From assembly GCA_025350085.1 (NCBI GenBank), contig JANXYI010000095.1:1-13081 (forward strand): DNA of 13,081 nt, given 5' to 3'. The translations under genes were made by a program, and so were the position numbers. Below the pieces are notes generated by a model. It made no database searches. It was given only the letters and a program-made list of their open reading frames with translations, and had not been told where the DNA came from. Positions 1 through 6,775 of this stretch are shown here, piece by piece; positions within the stretch are counted from its first letter, which is position 1; every line of letters starts with the position of its first letter. This DNA is from Deltaproteobacteria bacterium. Its GTDB lineage: Bacteria > Desulfobacterota > Desulfovibrionia > Desulfovibrionales > Desulfovibrionaceae.

Positions 1-37
1 GGTGACGACTGGCAGCAAGTGCCTTCCCTGACCACCC

Positions 38-84
38 AAAGCGAAGGGCTCGGTCTGGCGTCTTCGCCGGACCGAGCCCTTCGC
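38..84 (-). terminator. Hairpin terminator downstream of cbiA
   Basis: A near-perfect hairpin has arms at 41-60 and 65-84: about 20 pairs with a single G-T wobble, closing on a 4-base loop (61-64). Read on the minus strand it lies about 45 bases after the cbiA stop and is followed by only three T residues (38-40) before mixed sequence. The stem is very strong and the T-tract weak. It most likely ends the leftward transcript. It could also serve a plus-strand gene lying left of the window. Confidence 0.55.
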
Positions 85-129
85 GCAATGGGGGTTCCAA
101 GGGGCCTCAGACCCTTTGGCCGCCGGAGG

Positions 130-1578
130 CTATTCCTGGTCTCTGGCCGCCCGGCAGGCCATGACAAAGGCCTGGGCCGCTTCCGGGTTCGAGGCCAGGT
201 GCGCGTGGAAGTAGCCGCCAATGACGTTGCCGAGCGCCGCGCCGTCGAGATGTGCTGCGCCGTCAACAGCGGTAAGGGCGAAGGCGGGCTGAACGCCGTC
301 ATTGCCAGGCAGGACGCCAGGCTCCAGTTCCGAGTAGTGGAACTCGTGGCCGCGCAGGACCGTGCCGACAGGCCCCAGCGGTCCGGGGGCCAGGGTGCGC
401 GCCTGGCGGTAGCCCAGGGCCGCGCGCTTCTGGCGCATCACCGCCCGGCCCGGGAAGACCCCGCACAGCTCGTGCTCCAGGCCCTGGGCGTCGATAAGCG
501 ACCGTTGCAGGTACATGAACCCGCCGCACTCGGCCCAGACCGGCCTGTTGGAGGCGCAGAAGGCGCGCACGGCCGCCAGCATGGGCGCGTTGGCCGCCAG
601 CTCGGCGGCGGAAAGCTCGGGGTAGCCGCCGGGCAGGTACAGCCCGTCAAGGTTCTCCGGCAGCCCGGCGTCGGTCAGCGGCGAAAAGGGCACGAGCTCG
701 GCCCCGGCTGCTTCGAGCAGGCGCAGGTTCTCGGCGTAGACAAAGCAGAAGGCGCGGTCCCGGGCCAAGCCAATTCGCACGGGGCGGACGGGCCGGGCAG
801 GTCGCGTGGGCGGCGCGGAGTCGGCGGTGGAGGCCTGCGTTTCCGGCTCCGCAGGGGGCAGGCCAAAGTCCGATAAAGATATCTCCGGCAGTGACGCCAG
901 CAGCGCCGGGATGTCGACAGCGGCCTCGACCCAATCGGCCAGGGCCTCCAGCCGGGCTTCCAGCCCCCCCTGCTCGTTCGCGCAATCCTCGGCCGTGACC
1001 AGCCCCAGATGGCGCGAGCTTAGGCCCAGGCCTTCGGCCCTCGGCAGGCAGCCCAGCAGCGGCGCATCCGGCAGGGATTGCAGGGCCTGGCGCAGCAGGG
1101 CCTCGTGGCGGGAGCTGGCCACGCGGTTCAGCAGCACCCCGGCCAGGGCCAGGTCCGGGTCGAAGCGCGCAAAGCCCAGGACCACGGCTGCGGCCGAACG
1201 GGCCTGGGAGGCGGCGTCGACCACCAGCAGCACCGGCAGGCCGAGCAGCTTGGCCAGGTGCGCGCTGGAGCCGGCCTCGCCCGCCCCGCTGCAACCATCA
1301 AACAGGCCCATGACGCCCTCGACGATGGCCACATCGGCCCCGGCGGCGTAACGGGCGAAGCCCGCGCGCAGGGCGGGCTCGGGCAGCATCCAGGTGTCGA
1401 GGTTGTGGCTCACGCGGCCGCTGGCCGCCGCGTGCAGGCCAGGGTCGATGAAGTCCGGCCCGGCCTTGAAGGGCTGCACCACCACCCCCCGGCGCGTGAG
1501 CGCGCGCATCAGGCCCAGGGCCACGGAGGTCTTGCCGCAGCCGCTTCTGGTCCCGGCCAGCACGAGGGCCTTGGGCAT
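130..1578 (-). CDS. cbiA: Cobyrinate a,c-diamide synthase (CbiA/CobB family)
   Basis: This enzyme amidates the a and c carboxylates of cobyrinate with ATP and glutamine in cobalamin synthesis, in the cytoplasm. The 482-residue product has an N-terminal P-loop (residues 9-17, GTRSGCGKT) and the DFIDPG motif just after it, typical of the dethiobiotin-synthetase-like ATPase half. The C-terminal class I glutamine amidotransferase half begins near 265 with LPGGYPE (315-321), has the nucleophile Cys351 in ECGGFMYL, then GHEFHYSE (410-417) and the histidine segment YFHAHLASNP (456-465). A Pro-rich linker (about 241-267) joins the halves and makes it slightly longer than the usual 430-460. The ATG is preceded by AAGGA and starts 6 bases after the TPR gene stop, so the two are probably cotranscribed. 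No other cobalamin gene is nearby. In an anaerobe the name cbiA fits better than cobB. Confidence 0.95.
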   Translation of the reverse strand: MPKALVLAGTRSGCGKTSVALGLMRALTRRGVVVQPFKAGPDFIDPGLHAAASGRVSHNLDTWMLPEPALRAGFARYAAGADVAIVEGVMGLFDGCSGAGEAGSSAHLAKLLGLPVLLVVDAASQARSAAAVVLGFARFDPDLALAGVLLNRVASSRHEALLRQALQSLPDAPLLGCLPRAEGLGLSSRHLGLVTAEDCANEQGGLEARLEALADWVEAAVDIPALLASLPEISLSDFGLPPAEPETQASTADSAPPTRPARPVRPVRIGLARDRAFCFVYAENLRLLEAAGAELVPFSPLTDAGLPENLDGLYLPGGYPELSAAELAANAPMLAAVRAFCASNRPVWAECGGFMYLQRSLIDAQGLEHELCGVFPGRAVMRQKRAALGYRQARTLAPGPLGPVGTVLRGHEFHYSELEPGVLPGNDGVQPAFALTAVDGAAHLDGAALGNVIGGYFHAHLASNPEAAQAFVMACRAARDQE

Positions 1579-1584
1579 GGCGGA

Positions 1585-2340
1585 TCAGTCCTTGGTCGGC
1601 TTGGCGCGTTTGAGAAAGTTCATGAACCGCTTGGCCTCGCCATGCTCCGGGTTGAGCGCCAGGCACTGCTCCAGGTGCTCTGCGGCCAACTTCGCGTCGC
1701 CCAGGTCAAAGGCGGCCCGGGCCATGTTGTAGCGCAGGTTCTCGTCGCCGGGGGCCAGCTCGAGCGCCCGGGCGTAGTAGCCCAGGGCCTCGGCGTACAT
1801 GCAGGATTCGCGCAGCCTGATGCCGAACTCGTTGAACAGGTGCTTGTGCTCGTCGCTGAAGGCCGCCTCCAGCCGCAACAGCCGCGCCAGCACCTCGCGG
1901 GCCTTGTCCTGCTCGCCTCGGAGGATGTAGCACTGACCGAGGCCGAAAGTGGCCCGGACGCACTCCTCGTCCAGGTTCAGGGCCTTGCCGTACTCGAACT
2001 CGGCGGAGAAGGTCTTGCCTTTCTTCAGGAACTTGTCGCCCCTGGCCACGGCCTTCTGGACATCCCTCTGGTGGTCCGCTTCTTCTTGCGCGCGGCGCAA
2101 AGACAGCTCGGGCTCCGGCTGAAACGTCTCCAGAAACTCGTCGAGGCCGACCCTCACTACCGGGCCGAAGACCACATCCTCCCCCAGGGGCTGCACATCC
2201 AGAATGCCGTCCTCGTTCTCCCGGGCATAGAAGTAGAGCACTGTTTCCGTCTTGCGCGCCGTGGCCCCGGCGCCGATGACGCTGGTCCTGGTTTGGGAGA
2301 ACATGCCGCGAATGGGCTGCCGGGGAATATTATTGCTCAT
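1585..2340 (-). CDS. TPR-repeat protein, second of a tandem paralogous pair
   Basis: This is a 251-residue protein of unknown function. An N-terminal segment of about 95 residues (GMFSQTRTSVIG, GATARKTE, VVFGPVVR) has no family I can name. It is followed from about residue 100 by tetratricopeptide repeats, including AEFEYGKALNLDEE, HKHLFNEFGI, YYARALELAPGDENL and HLEQCLALNPEHGEA. It has no signal peptide or membrane segment, so it is probably a cytoplasmic scaffold or adaptor. It is closely similar along its whole length to the neighbouring gene at 2491-3249. I chose the ATG at 2340 because it lines up with the paralog start. A TTG at 2391 is in frame but would add 17 residues absent from the paralog. 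The Shine-Dalgarno sequence is weak. It runs into cbiA with a 6-base gap. I recall similar proteins in Desulfovibrio, without an assigned role. Confidence 0.85.
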   Translation of the reverse strand: MSNNIPRQPIRGMFSQTRTSVIGAGATARKTETVLYFYARENEDGILDVQPLGEDVVFGPVVRVGLDEFLETFQPEPELSLRRAQEEADHQRDVQKAVARGDKFLKKGKTFSAEFEYGKALNLDEECVRATFGLGQCYILRGEQDKAREVLARLLRLEAAFSDEHKHLFNEFGIRLRESCMYAEALGYYARALELAPGDENLRYNMARAAFDLGDAKLAAEHLEQCLALNPEHGEAKRFMNFLKRAKPTKD

Positions 2341-2409
2341 CGCCGTGACCGCCCGAGGCTGAAGAGTCAAAGGCCGAAGCTGAATATTCAAGTCGGAGCT
2401 GGACGGGTC

Positions 2410-2437
2410 AATCTACACCAGGGGCCGGGGGCTGCAA
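2410..2437 (-). promoter_or_regulatory. Possible promoter of the second TPR gene
   Basis: On the minus strand TTGCAG (2432-2437) and TAGATT (2410-2415) are separated by 16 bases, a fair sigma-70 match about 70 bases before the ATG at 2340. The -10 lies in the nine-base string CTGGTGTAG (2413-2421), which also occurs upstream of the first TPR gene. It implies that this gene and cbiA could be transcribed independently of the first TPR gene. Confidence 0.35.
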
Positions 2438-2490
2438 AGGGCAAACCCCGCCGCAGGCTGCGCAATAAATACTGAAAAATGTCGGCGGGC

Positions 2491-3249
2491 CTAGGCCTGC
2501 GTCTGCTTGCGCTTCAAAAAGTCCACGAACTGGAGGGCCTCCTCGTGCTTCGGGTTCAGGCCCAGGCAGGACTTGAGGTGCTTGAGCGCGGTACTGGTGT
2601 CGCCCTTGTCAAAGGCGGCCCGGGCCAGGTTGTAGTGCAGGTTCTCGTCGCCCGGCGAAAGGCCCAGGGCGCGGCGGTAATACTCCATGGCCTCTGCGTG
2701 CATGCCCGCCTTGCGCAAGCTGATGCCGAACTCGTTGAACAGGTGCTTGTGCTCGTCGCCAAAGGCCGCGTCGAGCTTGACCACGCGCTCGAAGACCTGC
2801 TGGGCCTTTTCCGTGTCGCCGCGGTCGATGTAGCACAGGCCGATGCCGAAATTGGCGCGCACGTTCTTCTCGTCCAGGGACAGGGCCTTGCTGTACTCGA
2901 ACTCGGCGGTGAAGCTCTCGCCGCGCTTGCGGAACTTGTCGCCCCTGGCCACGGCCTTCTGGATCTCCAGCTCCTGCGGGGACATGGCCGCCCGGGCGTG
3001 GGCCAGGGTCCGCTGGGGCTCGGGCAGGTAGTTTTCGAGCAGCTCCTCGCGGGTGATCTCGGTCATGGGGCCAAAGGGCACGTCGCCTGCGGTGAGGGCC
3101 TGGACCTGCATGGCCCCGTTCTCGTCCTCCGCCACGAAGTAGTAGGACACGAGTTTGGCCTTGCGGGCCGTGGTGCCGGTGCCGATCTTGGTCATCTTCT
3201 TCTGGGAGAACACGCCGCTTATGCGTTCGGAGGCGGATTCCTGGCTCAT
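2491..3249 (-). CDS. TPR-repeat protein, first of a tandem paralogous pair
   Basis: This 252-residue protein has the same architecture as its downstream neighbour. The N-terminal segment (RISGVFSQKKMTKIG, GTGTTARKAK, VPFGPMTEI, YLPEPQ) is of unrecognised type, with TPR repeats from about residue 100 to the end. Blocks shared with the paralog include KAVARGDKF, FGIGLCYI, DEHKHLFNEFGI, PGDENLHYN and RAAFDKGD. There is no signal peptide or transmembrane segment. A binding or scaffolding role is the only safe inference. The ATG at 3249 gives the start shared by both copies. The gap of 150 bases to the next copy holds a possible promoter, so the two need not form one transcript. I recall this family as characteristic of Desulfovibrio. 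No enzyme motif is visible. Confidence 0.87.
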   Translation of the reverse strand: MSQESASERISGVFSQKKMTKIGTGTTARKAKLVSYYFVAEDENGAMQVQALTAGDVPFGPMTEITREELLENYLPEPQRTLAHARAAMSPQELEIQKAVARGDKFRKRGESFTAEFEYSKALSLDEKNVRANFGIGLCYIDRGDTEKAQQVFERVVKLDAAFGDEHKHLFNEFGISLRKAGMHAEAMEYYRRALGLSPGDENLHYNLARAAFDKGDTSTALKHLKSCLGLNPKHEEALQFVDFLKRKQTQA

Positions 3250-3300
3250 GGGGGCCTGCCTGGCTGAAGGGTCTGGGGGCGCCGCTCGGGCTGTGGACCG

Positions 3301-3312
3301 ACCCTACACCAG
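3301..3312 (-). promoter_or_regulatory. Conserved CTGGTGTAG element upstream of the first TPR gene
   Basis: The minus strand carries CTGGTGTAGGGT about 55 bases before the ATG at 3249. CTGGTGTAG is identical to the string preceding the paralogous gene at 2413-2421. TAGGGT would be a poor -10, and no convincing -35 is seen. It may be a shared promoter or regulator site retained through the duplication. Confidence 0.3.
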
Positions 3313-3372
3313 TTCGCTGTGGCGGGAAAGAAGAACGTGGGGCGGGCGATTGCGCACAGCCGGGAGACAGCG

Positions 3373-3412
3373 CCAGGCCTGCATTCCGGGGCGGACGCGC
3401 TGGCAGGCCTGG
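3373..3412. repeat. Inverted repeat in the intergenic gap
   Basis: A perfect 10-base inverted repeat, CCAGGCCTGC (3373-3382) and GCAGGCCTGG (3403-3412), encloses 20 bases of GC-rich spacer. It lies about 45-80 bases downstream of the six-cysteine gene on its strand. There is no T-tract on either side, so it is not a standard intrinsic terminator. It may form a stabilising transcript-end structure. Confidence 0.5.
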
Positions 3413-3433
3413 GTCCCTGACTCCGGGGGCTTG

Positions 3434-3457
3434 CCCCTGGTCCTACCCCTGGTCCTT
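3434..3457. repeat. 12-base tandem repeat at the 3' end of the six-cysteine gene
   Basis: CCCCTGGTCCTA (3434-3445) is followed directly by CCCCTGGTCCTT (3446-3457), eleven of twelve bases alike. The second unit overlaps two bases of the TAA stop (3456-3458) of the minus-strand gene. It looks like a small local duplication. Confidence 0.6.
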
Positions 3458-3719
3458 AGCCCTTATCCTTCGGCCCGGAGAGCGCGGCCAGGCACGGCGC
3501 GCACACGGCCCCGGCATATCCGGCCAGGCTCGCGCGCATCCTGTCCGCGGTCAGGCACATCAGCCCTTCGACGCCGACGGTGTCCGCGGTCAGGGCCTTC
3601 TGGCACAGGGCCCCCGGCAGGCAGATGCAGCCCTTGCCCGCTCCGGGCTTGGCCTCAAACACGTGCGATTCCTTGAGGGCGCTGGCGGCCTTGGGCATGC
3701 GCAGGGTGTAGATGGTCAT
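3456..3719 (-). CDS. Small six-cysteine protein of unknown function
   Basis: This is an 87-residue predicted protein that I do not recognise. It has cysteines at 31, 33, 39, 55, 73 and 76: a CxCx5C cluster in GCICLPGALC, a lone Cys in LMCL, and a C-terminal CxxC in AVCAPCLAAL. No signal peptide is evident, so it is probably cytoplasmic, and metal or iron-sulfur binding is possible but unproven. The ATG at 3719 is supported by AAGGA a suitable distance upstream. A second Met at residue 8 is less well placed. It starts 59 bases after the stop of the GGDEF-EAL gene on the same strand with no terminator between, so cotranscription is possible. Lys/Arg-rich ends and the good ribosome binding site argue that it is a real gene. 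Confidence 0.68.
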   Translation of the reverse strand: MTIYTLRMPKAASALKESHVFEAKPGAGKGCICLPGALCQKALTADTVGVEGLMCLTADRMRASLAGYAGAVCAPCLAALSGPKDKG

Positions 3720-3778
3720 GGCTGTCCTTGTGTTTGGTTTGTCTGTGCGGCAGTTCGCGGCGGCGGGAAAGGGGGGCC

Positions 3779-6775
3779 CTACCCTCCGGACAGCTCCGGG
3801 AAGCCCGGCCAGCGTGTGGCCGCGCCGGTCTCAATGAGCCGCACGGCCTCGTCCTCGGAGACCGCCGGGGCAAAGAGGAAGCCCTGGGCGTAGCGGCAGC
3901 CCAGGCCGGTCAGGAAGGCCAGTTGCTCGGCCGTCTCCACGCCCTCGGCCACCACCTTGAGGCCCAGGCCGGAGCCAAGGGTCACCAGGGTCCGGACGAT
4001 GGCCTCGCTGCCCCCCTCGGCGGCATTGCGGGTCAACCCGGCCACAAAGGCCCGGTCGATCTTGATGGCGTCCACGCTGAAGCGCTGGATGTAGGACAGC
4101 GAGCTGTAGCCGGTGCCGAAGTCGTCTATGCACAGGCCCAGGCCCAGCTCGCGGATCTTGGCCGCCACCTCGGTGGCGCTGCCTACGTTGTCCAGCAGTA
4201 CGCTTTCGGTAATTTCCAGCGCGATGCTTTTCGGGTCCACGCCGCAGGCGCGCACGGTCTCTTCCAGATGCCCCACCAACATGGGGCTGCGGAAGTGCTT
4301 CGCCGAGATGTTGATGTTCGTGGCAAAACCCGCATGGCTCCCGGCCGCGCTGGCCTCGAGCGTCTGCTCGAAGCGCCGGACGCTGCAGCAGGCCTGGGCA
4401 AAGACCCAGTAGTCGAGCGGGTAGATGATGCCCGTGTCCTCGGCCAGGGCGATGAACTCCGCGGGCAGCATCTCGCGCCCGTCCTCGCGCTGCCAGCGCA
4501 GGAGCACCTCGAACCCGGCCAGACGGCCCTCGCGGATGTCCAGGATGGGCTGGAACCTGAGCGTCAGCTCCTCGGTATCCAGGGCCCGGCGCAGGGCCAC
4601 TTCGGTCTCCATGAGCTCCAGGGCCTTGGTGTGCATCTTCTGGTTGAAGACCTTGAAGCGGCTCTTGCCCAGGGCCTTGGCGTGGTACATGGCCGTGTCC
4701 GCGTCGCGCAGCAGCGCCTCGGGCCGCTCGTAGCGCTCGGTGCGCAGCACGATGCCCAGGCTGCCGGAGGTCATGACCTCGCGACCGTCCAGGTCCAGCG
4801 GCCGGGCGATGTCCTCCAGGATGCGCCGGGAGAAGAGGATGGCGTCGCGCGGGGCGGTGATGTCCTCGAGCAGGATGGCGAACTCGTCGCCGCCGAAGCG
4901 AGCCACGGTGTCCGTGCTGCGCGCGCAGACCGTGAGCACGCGGGCCACGTGGCGCAGGAGTTGGTCGCCGATGTCGTGCCCCAGGCTGTCGTTGATGACC
5001 TTGAAGCGGTCCAGGTCCATGTACAAGACGGCGAAGCGGAAGTCCGGGCGGCGGCGCGCGCGCTCCATGGCCATGCGCAGGTGGTCCATGAACAGCAGGC
5101 GGTTGGGCAGCCCGGTCAGCGCGTCGTGGAAGGCCTGGTGCATGAGCCGGTCCTCGGCCTCCTTGCGCAGGGTGATGTCGCTGACAAAGCCCTCGTAGCA
5201 CAGGGTCTGGCCGGTCTGGTCGACCACCTTGCGCGCGTTCTCGGAGATCCAGATCACCGAGCCGTCGCGCCGACGCACCTGGGACTCGAAGCCCTGCACC
5301 TGGCCGGTCTCCTCCATGGCCGCCAAAAAGGCCTCGTGCCGGGTCTGCTCCAGGTGGGGGGAAAGGGCCGAAAGTGCGGTGATGAGCTCCTCGGGCGAGG
5401 CGTAGCCGAAGATCAGCGCCATGGCCGGGTTGGCCGAGAGATAGCGCCCCTCGGGCGAGACCTGGTAGATGCCCTCGGCCGCGTTTTCGAAGATGCCCCG
5501 GAACTTGCCCTCGGCGCGGCGCAAGGCGTCGCCCACGACCTTGCGCTCGGCCACCTCGATCTTGAGCTGGGTGTTGGCGCGGGAAAGGTCGCGGGTGCGC
5601 TCGGCCACCATGCGCTCAAGGAGAGCGCGCGACTGCTCGCGTTCCTGCTCGGCCTGCTTGGCCACGGTGATGTCGCGCAGGATGCAGACCTTGGCCGCGC
5701 CGCCCGAGAGCGGCAGCCGGGACACGGTGATCTCCACCGGAAAGGCCAGGCCGTCGGCCCGGGCGGCCTCGACCTCCAGCAGCGCAGGCGAGGCGCCTTG
5801 CACCGCGTCCAGGGACCGGTCCAGAGCCTCGAACACCCGCGGACCGAAGACCGCTGCGCAGGAGCGCCCGGTGAAGTCCTGGCCCTCCAGGCCGAACATG
5901 CGCAAGAGCGCCGGGTTGTGCCGCAGGATCAGCCCGGCCTCGTCCACCACGAGCAGGCCGTCGGCGATGTTGCCCACAACGGCCGAGAGCGTGCCCAGGG
6001 CGTCCTGAAGCTCTGCCGTGGCCTCATCCACGCTCATTTCCAGCTGGGTCACGTGCCCGGAGATCTGCCCGGCCATGGCGCGCATGGCCTCGGCCAGGGA
6101 GCCGATCTCATCGGAGGAGCGCACCTCGCAGGTGGCCGTGAAGTCGTGGGCGGCCACGCGCTGGGCATAGGCCGAGAGCGCGCGTAGCGGGCCGGTGATG
6201 CCCCGGATGAAGAAGAAGGCCAGGGCCACGGAGGCCAGAAACACGGCCAGGGTAAGCATCTGCTGGCGCAGGATGGCCTGGCCGATGGCCCGGCGGATGG
6301 GCTCCTTGTCCAGGCCGATGTGCACGCAGCCGCCCTTGCCGCCGAGCACGGGCTGGGCCACGTGGATGACCTCGCGGTCCGGGGGCAGGATCAGGGTGCG
6401 GGTCTCGTGCCCGGCGCCGAAATGCTCCTTCTCCGGCGCCTCGCGCACGATGCGCATGACCGCCTCGGGCACGGCCGGGGTGAAGGTGTGGGCCACCACC
6501 TCACCCTGGGGGTCGACCACCAGGATGTAGGACAGCTCGCCCATCTCCTGGTGCAGGTCGATGGCCGCCTGGATGGCCCCGGCGTTCTGGCTGAGCAGGA
6601 GCTCGGCGTTGCCGTCGGCAATGGAGCGGGCCAGGGCCACGGCCCGGCCCTCGTACTCGCGGACCATGGAGTCGTTGAGCTCCCGGCCGGACAGGAGCGA
6701 GGTGGCGAGCGCCATGACGCCGAAGGCCGCGACCATGAAGGCCAGCAGGCGCAGGAACAGCCCCTGGCGCCTCAT
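3779..6775 (-). CDS. Membrane sensor PAS-PAS-GGDEF-EAL protein (c-di-GMP synthesis and breakdown)
   Basis: This 998-residue inner-membrane protein is predicted to make and/or hydrolyse cyclic di-GMP. In order it has TM1 (about 7-29), a periplasmic Cache-like region (about 30-170), TM2 (about 171-192), HAMP (about 190-240), PAS1 (about 260-370), PAS2/PAC (about 421-535), GGDEF (about 545-705) and EAL (about 722-982). The cyclase motif GGDEF is intact (628-632) and preceded by an inhibitory-site RSTD (619-622). The EAL signature reads EVL (756-758), with the catalytic Glu kept. NINIS (820-824), EITES, DDFGTG (884-889), IKID, AEGVET (943-948) and YAQG (962-965) are all present, so phosphodiesterase activity is plausible. 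The ATG at 6775 was chosen because the membrane segment follows at once, it overlaps the upstream TGA as ATGA, and upstream in-frame sequence is a shadow of the preceding gene. It is likely translationally coupled to the binding-protein gene. Confidence 0.93.
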   Translation of the reverse strand: MRRQGLFLRLLAFMVAAFGVMALATSLLSGRELNDSMVREYEGRAVALARSIADGNAELLLSQNAGAIQAAIDLHQEMGELSYILVVDPQGEVVAHTFTPAVPEAVMRIVREAPEKEHFGAGHETRTLILPPDREVIHVAQPVLGGKGGCVHIGLDKEPIRRAIGQAILRQQMLTLAVFLASVALAFFFIRGITGPLRALSAYAQRVAAHDFTATCEVRSSDEIGSLAEAMRAMAGQISGHVTQLEMSVDEATAELQDALGTLSAVVGNIADGLLVVDEAGLILRHNPALLRMFGLEGQDFTGRSCAAVFGPRVFEALDRSLDAVQGASPALLEVEAARADGLAFPVEITVSRLPLSGGAAKVCILRDITVAKQAEQEREQSRALLERMVAERTRDLSRANTQLKIEVAERKVVGDALRRAEGKFRGIFENAAEGIYQVSPEGRYLSANPAMALIFGYASPEELITALSALSPHLEQTRHEAFLAAMEETGQVQGFESQVRRRDGSVIWISENARKVVDQTGQTLCYEGFVSDITLRKEAEDRLMHQAFHDALTGLPNRLLFMDHLRMAMERARRRPDFRFAVLYMDLDRFKVINDSLGHDIGDQLLRHVARVLTVCARSTDTVARFGGDEFAILLEDITAPRDAILFSRRILEDIARPLDLDGREVMTSGSLGIVLRTERYERPEALLRDADTAMYHAKALGKSRFKVFNQKMHTKALELMETEVALRRALDTEELTLRFQPILDIREGRLAGFEVLLRWQREDGREMLPAEFIALAEDTGIIYPLDYWVFAQACCSVRRFEQTLEASAAGSHAGFATNINISAKHFRSPMLVGHLEETVRACGVDPKSIALEITESVLLDNVGSATEVAAKIRELGLGLCIDDFGTGYSSLSYIQRFSVDAIKIDRAFVAGLTRNAAEGGSEAIVRTLVTLGSGLGLKVVAEGVETAEQLAFLTGLGCRYAQGFLFAPAVSEDEAVRLIETGAATRWPGFPELSGG

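Noticed and set aside
2341..2391. TTG start at 2391 for the second TPR gene
   Set aside because: It adds 17 residues missing from the close paralog and has no ribosome binding site. ATG at 2340 aligns with the paralog start.
3250..3455. Possible cobalamin riboswitch upstream of the TPR-cbiA genes
   Set aside because: The gap of about 200 bases shows only an inverted repeat and a tandem repeat. No B12-box-like sequence was recognised, and cbiA is two genes away.
3728..6187. Plus-strand open frame of 819 codons antisense to the GGDEF-EAL gene
   Set aside because: Composition is Gly/His/Leu/Val/Gln-biased with no domain. It is the usual mirror frame of a GC-rich gene.
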